A stretch of DNA of 64,000 nt from assembly GCF_018127785.1 (NCBI RefSeq), contig NZ_CP072390.1, positions 1,054,001 through 1,118,000 on the forward strand, written 5' to 3'. The notes beneath the pieces are model-generated. The model did no database searches and was not told the origin of the DNA. It saw nothing but the letters and a program-made list of their open reading frames with translations. Position 1 is the stretch's first letter. The number at the start of each line of letters is the position of its first letter. Of the stretch, positions 8,004 through 17,740 are shown in pieces. Both the position numbers and the translations under genes were made by a program. Origin of the DNA: Prevotella scopos JCM 17725 (GTDB lineage Bacteria; Bacteroidota; Bacteroidia; Bacteroidales; Bacteroidaceae).

Positions 8004-9410
8004 ATGTTTAATAAAGAAACCTATGTAAAGCGCCGTGCAGAGCTAAAGAAGCTTGTTGGAAAGGGAATCATCATCCTTTTCGGCAACAATGAGTCGCCTG
8101 CAAACTTTCCTGCGAATGGATACTATCCTTTCCGTCAGGATTCATCATTCCTCTATTATTTCGGTCAGAAACGTGACGGGTTAGTCGGTGTTATCGACAT
8201 CGATAATGACACTGAAACGCTGATTGGTGACGATATAGATATTGACGATATCGTATGGTATGGTAGTGTTGACTCTGTAAGAGATATGGCTGATGCTGTT
8301 GGCGTGGCTAATACTATCAACATGAAGGGACTAAAGACGATCTGCAACAATGCACTACGTGAACATCGCAAGATTCATTTTTTGCCTCCTTATCGTGCAG
8401 ATATCATGATTCAAATCTTCGACCTCTTCGGTATTCATCCTAACCAGCAGAAAGAATCTGCAAGTATGGACCTTATCCATGCAGTTGTTAAGATGCGTTC
8501 TATTAAGACACAAGAAGAAATAGAAGAACTGGAGCGTGCAGCTGTTATTGGTTATAAGATGCACACCACAGCTATGATTTTAGGCAAACCTGGTGTAACA
8601 GAGAAGTTTGTAGGTGGTCAAGTGAGTGGTATTGCTTGCTCTTATGGCTCTATGGTTGCCTTCCCAACAATCTTCTCACAGCATGGTGAGATTATGCATG
8701 GTAATCCTTCTATGGCATTACTGGAATCTGGACGCCTTGCTCTTTGCGATTGTGGAGCAGAAACTATCAATCACTATTGTTCTGACAATACTCGTACATT
8801 CCCTGTTAATGGCAAATTCACCCAAAAGCAGTTGGAGATATACAAGGTTGTAGAAGAGTGCCACGATGCAGCGTTAAGTCTTTCTAAACCAGGTGTTAAA
8901 TATATGGATGTACACTTCGCAGTATGCCGTATTCTCTTCGACCGCATGAAAGAGCTTGGCTTGGCAAAGGGTGACACTGATGCAGCCGTAGCAGCTGGTG
9001 CACACGCAATGTTCTTGCCTCACGGCCTTGGTCACATGATGGGAATGGATGTCCATGATATGGAATCCTTCGATCAGATTAATGTAGGCTTTGACGAGGA
9101 GACACGCCCTAACCTCAAGCAGTTTGGAACTAACTGCCTGCGCATGGGTCGCCGCTTAGAAGAAGGATTTGTGGTTACTGATGAACCTGGAATCTATTTC
9201 ATTCCTGCATTGATTGATGAATGGCGCGCAAAGAAACATTGTGCAGACTTCCTCAACTTCGACAAGCTGGATGAGTATAAGGACTTCGGAGGAATCCGTC
9301 TCGAAGACGACCTCCTCATCACCAAGGATGGTTGCCGATTTATTGGCAAGGATATTATTCCATACCACCCGAAGGATGTTGAAGACTTCATTGCAGCAAA
9401 CCGGAAATAA
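8004..9410 (+). CDS. pepP: Xaa-Pro aminopeptidase (M24B, aminopeptidase P)
   Basis: 468 residues. An N-terminal creatinase-like domain (about 1-170) precedes the pita-bread metalloprotease domain. Metal ligands are visible in order: DCGAE and SDNTRTF (two Asp), HGLGHMMGMDVHD (His), TDEPGIYF (Glu) and GIRLEDDLL (Glu). It removes the N-terminal residue from peptides with proline in second position, in the cytoplasm. In this amino-acid-fermenting type of bacterium it fits with the C1 peptidase that follows on the same strand 82 bases downstream. Confidence 0.88.
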   Translation: MFNKETYVKRRAELKKLVGKGIIILFGNNESPANFPANGYYPFRQDSSFLYYFGQKRDGLVGVIDIDNDTETLIGDDIDIDDIVWYGSVDSVRDMADAVGVANTINMKGLKTICNNALREHRKIHFLPPYRADIMIQIFDLFGIHPNQQKESASMDLIHAVVKMRSIKTQEEIEELERAAVIGYKMHTTAMILGKPGVTEKFVGGQVSGIACSYGSMVAFPTIFSQHGEIMHGNPSMALLESGRLALCDCGAETINHYCSDNTRTFPVNGKFTQKQLEIYKVVEECHDAALSLSKPGVKYMDVHFAVCRILFDRMKELGLAKGDTDAAVAAGAHAMFLPHGLGHMMGMDVHDMESFDQINVGFDEETRPNLKQFGTNCLRMGRRLEEGFVVTDEPGIYFIPALIDEWRAKKHCADFLNFDKLDEYKDFGGIRLEDDLLITKDGCRFIGKDIIPYHPKDVEDFIAANRK

Positions 9411-9492
9411 TAAAAATTTATCATTAATATTTACATCAAGGTTGCCGCAAGAGATCAACTCAAAACGGTAACCCAACTTTTTTAAAAAACTT

Positions 9493-10695
9493 ATGAAAAA
9501 AACATTAGTAGTAGCATTGCTCGCTTTAGTTGCGATGGGTGCTAATGCCGCTGACAAAAAAGAAGGTACAACCTCTAACAAGCCTGTTTTTACTGTAGTA
9601 AAGCAGAATCCAATTACAAGTGTTAAGGACCAGAACCGCTCAGGTACTTGCTGGGACTACTCTACCCTTAGCTACTTCGAGGCAGAGATTTTGAAGAAGA
9701 CTGGTAAGACATACGATCTCTGTGAGAGCTTCGTTGCAAACAAAACATATATGGATCGTGCAGTGCAAGTAGTTCGTCTCCATGGTGATTGTCAATTCGC
9801 TCAAGGAGGTTCAGCATACGACGTTCTTCACACACTTGAGACCTATGGTATCTGTCCAGAGAATGCAATGCCTTTCCCAGGCTCTCTCTATGGTGATTCA
9901 CTGAATAACTTCAACGAGTTCTTCTCATTACTGGAACCATACGTAAATGCTATTGCACGTAATAAGGCAAACAAGATCTCTGGTCAGTGGAAGCAAGGTT
10001 TGCAAGGTATTCTTGACGCTTACCTTGGCAAGTGTCCAGAGACTTTCACCTACGATGGCAAGCAATATACTCCAAAGAGCTTCGCAGCAAGCCTAGGATT
10101 GAACTGGAGCGATTATGTTACTATTACTTCTTATACTCATCATCCATTCTACTCAAAGTTTGCAGTTGAAGTACAAGACAACTGGCGTTATCCACAGTCT
10201 TACAACCTTCCTATGGACGAGATGATGCGTATCATCGATAACGCTGTAATGAGCGGCTACACCGTAGCATGGGGTGGCGACGTTAGTGAGCCTGGCTTCA
10301 CACGTAAGGGTTTGGCTTACATGGTTGATGGTAAGAAAGTTGAAAGCATGAAGGGTAGCGATATGGCTCACTGGCTTGGTCTTTCTGCAGCAAAGAAGAA
10401 GGATATTATTGACTCACTTGGTGTAAACGTACCTGAAGTTGTTCCTACACAGCAGCAGCGTCAAGACCGTTTCGACAACTGGGAGTTGACCGACGACCAT
10501 GGTATGCTTATCTTCGGTATCGCTAAGGATCAGAATGGTAAGGAGTACTACATGGTGAAAAACTCATGGGGTGAGACTGGTGACTACAAAGGTATTTGGT
10601 ACATGACCAAGAACTTTATTGCAGCTAACACCATGGACTATATGGTAAACAAGAACGCTATTCCTAAGGATATTCGTAAGAAGATGGGACTCTAA
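9493..10695 (+). CDS. C1 family cysteine peptidase (PepC/bleomycin-hydrolase-like), secreted
   Basis: 400 residues with a signal peptide (1-19, ending ANAA). The papain-type catalytic set is complete: Gln47 in KDQNRSGTCWDYS, Cys53, His336 in DDHGMLIF and Asn357 in VKNSWGE. The domain order fits the PepC/BLH group, but unlike cytoplasmic PepC it carries an export signal, so it should act in the periplasm or outside. The role is probably aminopeptidase-like peptide degradation for nutrition. A strong terminator follows at 10775. Confidence 0.85.
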   Translation: MKKTLVVALLALVAMGANAADKKEGTTSNKPVFTVVKQNPITSVKDQNRSGTCWDYSTLSYFEAEILKKTGKTYDLCESFVANKTYMDRAVQVVRLHGDCQFAQGGSAYDVLHTLETYGICPENAMPFPGSLYGDSLNNFNEFFSLLEPYVNAIARNKANKISGQWKQGLQGILDAYLGKCPETFTYDGKQYTPKSFAASLGLNWSDYVTITSYTHHPFYSKFAVEVQDNWRYPQSYNLPMDEMMRIIDNAVMSGYTVAWGGDVSEPGFTRKGLAYMVDGKKVESMKGSDMAHWLGLSAAKKKDIIDSLGVNVPEVVPTQQQRQDRFDNWELTDDHGMLIFGIAKDQNGKEYYMVKNSWGETGDYKGIWYMTKNFIAANTMDYMVNKNAIPKDIRKKMGL

Positions 10696-10774
10696 AGAAT
10701 GAGATGTGTTGAAATGAAAATGAATAATTATATTTTCTGACATAGCTCTTTCAACTACCCACTATGAAATTATA

Positions 10775-10810
10775 AACAATCCCGTTCCAATGTTTTGGAG
10801 CGGGATTGTT
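10775..10810 (+). terminator. Rho-independent terminator of the C1 peptidase gene
   Basis: AACAATCCCGTTCCAA pairs with TTGGAGCGGGATTGTT over a short loop, followed by CTTTTAT. Confidence 0.85.
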
Positions 10811-10922
10811 CTTTTATCACCAATAGGATCTATTAACCTCATAGACCTAAGAAGAGCACCATCATTAGATACACAGAACCAAATAATACACTACATAACA
10901 TCCTCATTTCACCTTTTTTTTG

Positions 10923-10930
10923 TACCTTTA
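10923..10930 (+). promoter_or_regulatory. -7-like box (TACCTTTA) for recJ
   Basis: TACCTTTA, one base off the TAnnTTTG consensus, 25 bases before the recJ ATG. Confidence 0.5.
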
Positions 10931-10955
10931 CGGACAGAAATAAAAACAATTTAAA

Positions 10956-12680
10956 ATGCAATTTAAATGGAACTACACACCACCTGCTGAAACTCAGGTC
11001 AATGCGGCTAAAGACTTAGGAGAGAAGTTGGGTATCAGTCCCATTCTCGCATCTTTACTCATCCGCCGTGGTATAACCACTGAAAGCGCTGCTAAGCGAT
11101 TCTTCCGTCCACAGTTGGCTGACCTTATCAATCCTTTTTTAATGAAGGATATGGATGCGGCAGTTGATCGTCTCAATGACGCAATGGGCCATAAGGAACG
11201 TATTCTTGTTTACGGAGATTACGATGTTGATGGCTGTACGGCTGTTGCATTAGTATATAAATTCTTACGCCAGTTTTATTCTAACATTGACTACTACATC
11301 CCCGATCGTTATGACGAGGGATACGGAGTAAGCAAAAAAGGAATAGACTTCGCAAAAGAAACAGGGGTAAAACTTATCATTATCCTCGATTGTGGTATCA
11401 AAGCAATCGAAGAGATTACTTATGCCAAGGAGCAAGGAATAGACTTCATCATCTGTGATCATCACGTCCCTGACGAAGTGATGCCGCCCGCTGTGGCCAT
11501 CCTTAACCCTAAAAGACCAGACGATACCTACCCATTCAAGAGTCTTTGCGGTTGTGGAGTAGGTTTCAAATTCATGCAGGCATTTGCAAAGAATAATAAC
11601 ATTCCATTCTCACGCCTCGTTCCCCTACTCGATTTCTGTGCTGTCAGCATAGCAGCAGACTTGGTTCCCGTAGTTGATGAGAATCGTATTCTAGCCTTCC
11701 ACGGACTGAAACAGCTGAATCAAAACCCTAGTCTTGGACTGAAAGCTATCATTGATATCTGCGGCCTAAATGGTCGTGAGTTATCTATGAGTGATATCAT
11801 CTTCAAAATTGGACCACGCATCAACGCCAGCGGACGTATGGAAAATGGTAAGAAGAGTGTTGATCTACTCGTTGAAAGAGAATATAGCTTGGCCTTCAAT
11901 CAAGCAAAGCATATTGACGAATATAATGAACAACGAAAAGATGTAGATCGCCAGATGACTGAGGAAGCGAACCAAATTGTAGCTCGCTTGGAAAGTCAGA
12001 AACATCAGTCGAGCATCGTACTCTATGACGAGCATTGGAAGAAAGGTGTAATTGGTATTGTAGCCTCCCGTCTGACAGAAATCTATTTTCGTCCTACAGT
12101 GGTCATCACACGTGACGAGGATCTTGCAACAGCCTCTGCACGTAGTGTAGCGGGATTTGACGTATATGCAGCCATTAAGAGTTGTCGTGACCTTTTATTA
12201 AACTTCGGTGGACACACTTATGCTGCAGGATTAACCATGAAATGGGCAAATGTCAAAGAGTTCTGCGAACGTTTCCAAGCATATGTCGAAGAACATATTG
12301 AGCCCGAACAACGTGAAGCCATATTGGATATTGATGCTGTTATTGATTTCAAGGATATCACAAAGAAGCTGCACAGCGACTTAAAACGCTTTGCGCCATT
12401 TGGCCCAGGGAATCCAAAACCACTTTTCTGCACGTTGGATGTATATGATTTTGGTACAAGTAAGGTTGTTGGACGTGAACAAGAACATATCAAGTTGGAA
12501 CTGGTCGATTCCAAATCAAACAACGTAATGAATGGTATCGCTTTCGGTCAGAGTGCCTCTGCCCGCTATATTAAGTCAAAGCGTTCGTTTGACATAGCAT
12601 ACACTATTGAGGACAATGTCTTCAAGCGTGGAGCCGTTCAACTGCAGATAGAGGATATCAGACCAACAGAGGATTGTTAA
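10956..12680 (+). CDS. recJ: Single-stranded-DNA-specific exonuclease RecJ
   Basis: 574 residues, normal for RecJ. DHH-family motifs: GDYDVDG (residues 87-93), ILDCG (144-148), CDHH (167-170) and GPRINASGRM; the DHHA1 domain carries FGGHTYAAGLTM. The C-terminal OB-like part ends in QIEDIRP. It degrades single-stranded DNA 5' to 3' in RecF-pathway recombination and mismatch or base-excision repair. recQ follows 110 bases later on the same strand, and RecQ helicase supplies RecJ's substrate in the same pathway, so the pairing is functional. Confidence 0.92.
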   Translation: MQFKWNYTPPAETQVNAAKDLGEKLGISPILASLLIRRGITTESAAKRFFRPQLADLINPFLMKDMDAAVDRLNDAMGHKERILVYGDYDVDGCTAVALVYKFLRQFYSNIDYYIPDRYDEGYGVSKKGIDFAKETGVKLIIILDCGIKAIEEITYAKEQGIDFIICDHHVPDEVMPPAVAILNPKRPDDTYPFKSLCGCGVGFKFMQAFAKNNNIPFSRLVPLLDFCAVSIAADLVPVVDENRILAFHGLKQLNQNPSLGLKAIIDICGLNGRELSMSDIIFKIGPRINASGRMENGKKSVDLLVEREYSLAFNQAKHIDEYNEQRKDVDRQMTEEANQIVARLESQKHQSSIVLYDEHWKKGVIGIVASRLTEIYFRPTVVITRDEDLATASARSVAGFDVYAAIKSCRDLLLNFGGHTYAAGLTMKWANVKEFCERFQAYVEEHIEPEQREAILDIDAVIDFKDITKKLHSDLKRFAPFGPGNPKPLFCTLDVYDFGTSKVVGREQEHIKLELVDSKSNNVMNGIAFGQSASARYIKSKRSFDIAYTIEDNVFKRGAVQLQIEDIRPTEDC

Positions 12681-12727
12681 TAAAATAGATTTAAGAGCTT
12701 GAATGTAAACCAATAGGAGACTCTCAA

Positions 12728-12790
12728 CTTCCTAAAGTTCAAAATTCAAACTTCAAAACTTAAACTTCAAAGTTCAAAATTCAAAGTCCA
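12728..12790. repeat. Low-complexity tract of TTCAAA-type words between recJ and recQ
   Basis: Repeated AAGTTCAAA / AATTCAAA / AACTTCAAA words fill the gap up to the recQ start. There is no clear -7 box in it, so recQ may depend on recJ transcription. Confidence 0.5.
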
Positions 12791-14683
12791 ATGTCCTACC
12801 TTGACATTCTTCATCAATATTGGGGCTATCCTGACTTTCGCGGTATTCAGAAAGACATCATTGACAGTATCGGTTCAGGTAAGGATACCTTAGGACTAAT
12901 GCCAACAGGAGGAGGAAAATCACTCACATTCCAAGTACCTGCATTAGCCCAAGAAGGAGTATGCTTAGTCATAACTCCACTCATTGCATTGATGAAGGAC
13001 CAGGTTGACCATCTACGTCGCCAAGGGATAACAGCAGCAGCCATCTACTCTGGCATGCGTCATGACGACATCATCACAACGCTAGAAAACTGTACCTTTG
13101 GAGGAGTAAAACTGCTATATATATCACCTGAGCGTATTTGCTCCGATCTTTTTAAGACAAAATTACGACACATAAAGGTGAGCTTTATCACAGTTGATGA
13201 AGCTCATTGTATCAGCCAATGGGGTTATGACTTTCGTCCTTCTTACCTTCAGATTGCAGACATCCGGAAGTTAGTTCCAGATGCACCTATTCTTGCATTG
13301 ACAGCAACCGCCACTCCAGAAGTTGTAGATGATATCCAAGAACAGTTAGGCTTCAAGGAAAAGAATGTCTTCTGCATGAGTTTTGAACGTAAGAATCTGG
13401 CTTATGTTGTACGACAAACGGAGGATAAAGATGCAGAAATGGTGCATATCCTGCAATCCATTCCCAAGACCGCAATCGTCTATTGTCGTAGCAGAAAACG
13501 CACAAAAGAGGTAGCACAAATGCTCGCCGAGAATAGTATTTCTGCTACGTGGTATCATGCAGGCTTAGAACCTGGTGTCAAAGATCAACGACAGAATGAT
13601 TGGCAGAACGATAAGGTACGTGTCATGGTTGCTACAAATGCATTTGGTATGGGTATTGATAAGCCAAACGTACGTGCAGTTATTCACATTGATTGCCCAA
13701 GTTCATTAGAAGCTTATTTCCAAGAGGCGGGACGTGCTGGTCGCGATGGTAAAAAGGCTTATGCCGTCTTACTTTATAATGGTCATGACAACAGAACACT
13801 ACAAAAACGAATAGAAGACACATTCCCGCCTAAAGATTATATCCAAGAAGTTTATGAGCATTTAGCTTACTTTTATCAGATAGGTGTAGGAAGTGGGTAT
13901 GGTTGCACTTTTGAATTCCCGATAGACAAGTTCTGCAATAGTTTCAAACACTTCCCAATACGGGTTAATGCTGCCCTGACAATTCTTCAAAGGGCAGGTT
14001 ATATTGACTATGAGCAGAATCCAGATACCAAGGCACGTGTTCGGTTCCTTCTAAATAGAGATGAACTTTACCGACTTGACTCACTCAGTGATAAAGAGGA
14101 TGATGTTGTCACTGCCCTATTACGCAACTACGGAGGTTTGTTCTCTGACTTCGGGTACATTGATGAAAGCTATATTGCACAGGAAGCGGGACTTGACAGA
14201 AACCAAATTTATATGGTACTTGTCAATCTCAGCAAAAAGAATATTATTAACTTTATTCCTCGCAAGAATATACCACTGGTAAGCTATACACAAGATCGTA
14301 TCGATGGAGATGACGTCGTACTTAGCGAGGACGTATATGAAGATAGAAAAGAACAATTCATAAAACGCATAAATTCAGTAATCAACTATGCGCAAAATGA
14401 AAGAGTATGTCGTAGCAGACAACTATTGTCTTACTTTGGAGAAACAAAGTCAAAAGACTGTGAGCAATGCGATGTTTGTTTATCACATACCAATGAAGAT
14501 GATTCAGACGAAAAAGAACTTATCAGACAACAACTAATGACTTTCTTATCAGATGGTCAAAAGCATCTGATAACTGATATTAGACAGCTGAACGACAATT
14601 GGGATCTTCTACAGAAAGTAATGCGTGACATGGTTCTAGAAGAGGAAATCCTAATGGATGGGAGTTTTCTACTTCTATCGTAA
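12791..14683 (+). CDS. recQ: ATP-dependent DNA helicase RecQ
   Basis: 630 residues. The helicase core shows motif I PTGGGKS (38-44), the DEAH box (136-139), LTATAT, the motif V/VI region ATNAFGMGIDKPNVR and QEAGRAGRDG. A zinc site follows with CRSRQLL...CEQCDVC, then a winged-helix part. There is little room for a complete HRDC domain after it. It unwinds DNA 3' to 5' for recombination and fork repair. It lies directly after recJ, its partner exonuclease. Confidence 0.92.
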   Translation: MSYLDILHQYWGYPDFRGIQKDIIDSIGSGKDTLGLMPTGGGKSLTFQVPALAQEGVCLVITPLIALMKDQVDHLRRQGITAAAIYSGMRHDDIITTLENCTFGGVKLLYISPERICSDLFKTKLRHIKVSFITVDEAHCISQWGYDFRPSYLQIADIRKLVPDAPILALTATATPEVVDDIQEQLGFKEKNVFCMSFERKNLAYVVRQTEDKDAEMVHILQSIPKTAIVYCRSRKRTKEVAQMLAENSISATWYHAGLEPGVKDQRQNDWQNDKVRVMVATNAFGMGIDKPNVRAVIHIDCPSSLEAYFQEAGRAGRDGKKAYAVLLYNGHDNRTLQKRIEDTFPPKDYIQEVYEHLAYFYQIGVGSGYGCTFEFPIDKFCNSFKHFPIRVNAALTILQRAGYIDYEQNPDTKARVRFLLNRDELYRLDSLSDKEDDVVTALLRNYGGLFSDFGYIDESYIAQEAGLDRNQIYMVLVNLSKKNIINFIPRKNIPLVSYTQDRIDGDDVVLSEDVYEDRKEQFIKRINSVINYAQNERVCRSRQLLSYFGETKSKDCEQCDVCLSHTNEDDSDEKELIRQQLMTFLSDGQKHLITDIRQLNDNWDLLQKVMRDMVLEEEILMDGSFLLLS

Positions 14684-14746
14684 AAGGAAGCTTTTGAACA
14701 ATCTAAGCCACCATAATACATTTGCGAAATAGTAAAAAATAAATTA

Positions 14747-14776
14747 AATAAAGGCGCACATAAAATACGCCTTATT
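14747..14776. terminator. Bidirectional terminator between recQ and thioesterase
   Basis: AATAAGGCG pairs with CGCCTTATT around an AT-rich loop, with A- and T-rich flanks, between two convergent genes. Confidence 0.7.
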
Positions 14777-14825
14777 ATTTAAGTATTAAAGAACCTTATG
14801 ATACAACCTTTTCAACATCGGAATC

Positions 14826-15590
14826 TTATACGAACTGCACTCGGCAGCGGCAGACTTCACTCTCTTTCCCATCACAATCACTCTTCGTGATTCTGACATT
14901 AAAATCTGTATCTCTATCACGTTGTTCACGATAAAAATGAAGTTTGTCGCCTTGATGTGATTCAGCCACATAGGCTATCTCAAACCGCTTAATACAATGT
15001 TCTTTATACCAAGATAAATCCCAGAGATCTAACACGTGTTCAATATACTTGACAGAGTTGATATGACCATTAATATCGACATCAGTATAATAGGTCTCAA
15101 TTGAACAGAGAGGTGTAGGAACAGCCGACATCTTTACACGTGATGACTTCTCTATTGGACAAAGAACTTCTGTTTCAATATATTCTTTGATCAAACCATC
15201 TCGTACTGAAAGAATATCAACAGGCTGACGAGTATCGAGATCTATCATTGCCCACACACTCTTACCATATCCATATATTTGCCCGGACTCACTGATTACT
15301 TTAAAGTTACGACTCGTAAAGGATTTTAAGGCACTATCAACCCAAGTTTCTATAAAGAACTTATCATATGCCTTTGGCATTTCCTCCATCTCAATGGCCA
15401 AACGACTTAACACCCAGGTTTTATTGACTGTATTAAGATAATGCATTCCATAACCTCGATCATTACTATGAAAGTCAGCCGCATTCAACATGTGATTACC
15501 TAAATGCCCCATAAATAAGTGATTGGTAAAGTCGCAATGAAACGGCTCTGCCAAAAACTCATATCTTCCTATTTTTGATAACTTTATCAT
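14826..15590 (-). CDS. Acyl-ACP thioesterase
   Basis: 254 residues in a tandem hot-dog arrangement. The N-terminal half contains NHLFMGHLGNHMLNAADFHS and the second half the DINGHINSVKYIEHVLDL motif typical of FatA/FatB-like bacterial acyl-ACP thioesterases (Asn/His region about 180-195). It should release fatty acids from acyl-ACP in the cytoplasm. It stands alone, convergent to recQ. A roughly 730-base gap upstream holds MITE copy B; the 260 bases nearest the gene are AT-rich with no feature recognised. Confidence 0.8.
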   Translation of the reverse strand: MIKLSKIGRYEFLAEPFHCDFTNHLFMGHLGNHMLNAADFHSNDRGYGMHYLNTVNKTWVLSRLAIEMEEMPKAYDKFFIETWVDSALKSFTSRNFKVISESGQIYGYGKSVWAMIDLDTRQPVDILSVRDGLIKEYIETEVLCPIEKSSRVKMSAVPTPLCSIETYYTDVDINGHINSVKYIEHVLDLWDLSWYKEHCIKRFEIAYVAESHQGDKLHFYREQRDRDTDFNVRITKSDCDGKESEVCRCRVQFV

Positions 15591-15850
15591 ATTACCCTTT
15601 CTTAAACTAGCCAGTTATTTCAAGTAATCAACACACTAGATATATTATATAAACGGAGAAATACTAAGTTTATTCTATCATTAACAAGAAAACTAAGTTA
15701 TCAGAGTTTACTAGTCAGTCGTAAAAAGGTGTAGAAAGAGGTAAACTGAAATCAAATTTTACAAAGTATTACTAAAATATAGAATGATAAATAGTCCCAA
15801 ACAAGAGAGATACTATTACAAGAGAATAAAAGAAGAGTCTTATTTCTGTT

Positions 15851-16132
15851 GGCTCTATAATAAATCATGTAGATAACTCGTCATAGAGCCTAAAAATATT
15901 GTCAAAAAGTATAGCCTCCAACTAAACACAACTCCAAATTGACCTTTATTTTAATATGCTAAACTCACATTAAATCCCTACCCATACATATACAGCAATG
16001 GTGCTAATCCTTCGCACATGTGGTGCATACCATCCGCACCATTAGTGTTAAGCACCAGCACCACATGTGCGAAGCACCCGCACCAAACCGGTGGAATATC
16101 AATATACAACCCACACGATGCGTTATAGAGCC
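15851..16132. mobile_element. MITE-like element, copy B
   Basis: 282 bases, similar end to end to copy A. It starts GGCTCTATAA and ends ...CGTTATAGAGCC. Flanks TTTCTGTT (15843-15850) and TTTCAGTT (16133-16140) agree at 7 of 8 bases, so an 8-bp target duplication is likely and slightly decayed. The left end has drifted (TAAATCATGTAG instead of CGAATCGTGTGG), while the inner CGTCATAGAGCC arm is kept. It contains five 22-base units starting at 15991, 16013, 16035, 16057 and 16079. Confidence 0.82.
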
Positions 16133-16248
16133 TTTCAGTTCGCTTTCGTTTTTTAAATTTCATGTATCTTATTGTAACATAACAAGTTGATAGTCTCAGA
16201 CAAATAATAGGTGTGACAGGAAAAATATAATCTATAGTAAACGAAAAA

Positions 16249-16273
16249 GGGATGCATCTTTAAGATGCACCCC
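16249..16273 (-). terminator. Rho-independent terminator of the OmpA-family gene
   Basis: GGGATGCATCTT pairs with AAGATGCACCC. On the minus strand TTTTTC follows the stem. Confidence 0.85.
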
Positions 16274-16321
16274 TAATATTTATCGTTCGAAGGATAATCC
16301 TTCTTAACCTATTCGGTTAGA

Positions 16322-17464
16322 TTACTTTACGTAAACAACTGCAAGACGATTAGAAGTTACACCCTGTACACCCTTACCAGTTGCCTCGTCAACGATAACA
16401 CCACGACCCTTGAGGTAGTTAGCAACTACGTCAGCACGAGCCTGTGAGAGACGATCGTTAAGTTCCTTAGAACCCTCTGGAGAAGCTGTACCAACAACCT
16501 GAACGTGAACACCCTCCTTAACGTTGTTAAGAGCAGCCTTAGCGTCGTTTGTAAGAGTAGACTTACCCTGAGCGAACGTTACGAATACGAGGTCAGATAC
16601 AGTGAACTCCTTAACCTTAACAGAAGGAACTTCCTTAACAATCTCCTTAGTGATAACCTCTGGCTTGCGGTTGCGGAGCTCGTTGATCTGAGCGTTCAAA
16701 GCATCGATCTCAGCCTGGTCACGTGGAGTAACGATTGTGAAGTTGTGTGTACCGTTAGAGTTAGCAAACTTGTAGATGAAACCAGCATTCAACTGAACGA
16801 ATGAGTTGTTGATGTTGTAAGCTGGCTGACCTGACTGTGCTGCTGTCTTATAACCATAGCCATAAGTGTTATCTACGTAAGAAACACCTGCAGGACTTAC
16901 AACAGCATTCTTTGCATGAGAATTACCCAAGAATGCGAAGTTGATAGATGGCTCTACATAGAACTGGAACTGCTTCTGTGAACCAAAGTTGAAAGCGAAA
17001 TCAAGAGCAGCCTTAGAAGTCATACGGTTACGATTCTCAGCTGTAGCATCCTCGAACGCCTTATTACTTGTGAATACGTGCATCCAACCAAGACCATAGA
17101 GTGCGCTAACCTCGAATGTACGTGGCTCACCCTTGTAACCACCGAACCAGTTGCTGAGGTTTACAGTACCGAGCAAGCTTGCGTTAGTAGCACGAACTAC
17201 TGTACCTGTAGAAACCCAAGGCTTGTTTGAGAAATATGCGTTACCCTCAATAGCAAGACCGAATACTGGAGTGAAGTAACGACCGATACGGATACCAGCG
17301 TTTGGATCGAGGTCGCTCAACCACTTGTGGCCAGTTGTCTTTGTTGCAACACCACCGTTAATACCAACGTAGATGTTGTCAAAAGTCTTGCTTTCTGCTA
17401 CAGTCTGAGCAGAAACAGATGCTGCCATTGAAGCTGCAGCTAACATTAAAACTAACTTTTTCAT
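16322..17464 (-). CDS. OmpA-family outer-membrane protein
   Basis: 380 residues. Signal peptide 1-19 ending SVSA. An eight-stranded-type barrel spans roughly 25-235, then a linker of charged residues and the C-terminal OmpA peptidoglycan-binding domain. That domain has TASPEGSKELNDRLSQARA and its closing NRLAVVYVK. It anchors the outer membrane to peptidoglycan and is usually abundant. A strong terminator, a 60-base leader and a near-consensus -7 box (minus TTACTTTG at 17525-17532) fit high expression. Confidence 0.88.
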   Translation of the reverse strand: MKKLVLMLAAASMAASVSAQTVAESKTFDNIYVGINGGVATKTTGHKWLSDLDPNAGIRIGRYFTPVFGLAIEGNAYFSNKPWVSTGTVVRATNASLLGTVNLSNWFGGYKGEPRTFEVSALYGLGWMHVFTSNKAFEDATAENRNRMTSKAALDFAFNFGSQKQFQFYVEPSINFAFLGNSHAKNAVVSPAGVSYVDNTYGYGYKTAAQSGQPAYNINNSFVQLNAGFIYKFANSNGTHNFTIVTPRDQAEIDALNAQINELRNRKPEVITKEIVKEVPSVKVKEFTVSDLVFVTFAQGKSTLTNDAKAALNNVKEGVHVQVVGTASPEGSKELNDRLSQARADVVANYLKGRGVIVDEATGKGVQGVTSNRLAVVYVK

Positions 17465-17524
17465 TGTTTCTCTGAATTAATTAATATTTGTAAAAAGTAT
17501 AATGTCAATGTCTTAAACACGCTG

Positions 17525-17532
17525 CAAAGTAA
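17525..17532 (-). promoter_or_regulatory. -7-like box for the OmpA-family gene
   Basis: Minus-strand TTACTTTG, one mismatch to TAnnTTTG, with GTTG about 20 bases further upstream as a possible -33 element. Confidence 0.55.
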
Positions 17533-17740
17533 TAAAAAAATAATGAAACAACCAAATTTTTTTGAGACAAAATATGCACAAGACTATATTTGATGAGCAT
17601 AAACTACCACAAAAGTGGAAGTAAAGAACAATCTCTTTTTCTTTATTAAATCTTATAATACAAAAATAAAGAAGAAGAGCCCATATATCATGTATTGGCT
17701 TATGTGACAAAAGTGTGCTTATTTTAGCGTCGTTTTCTCT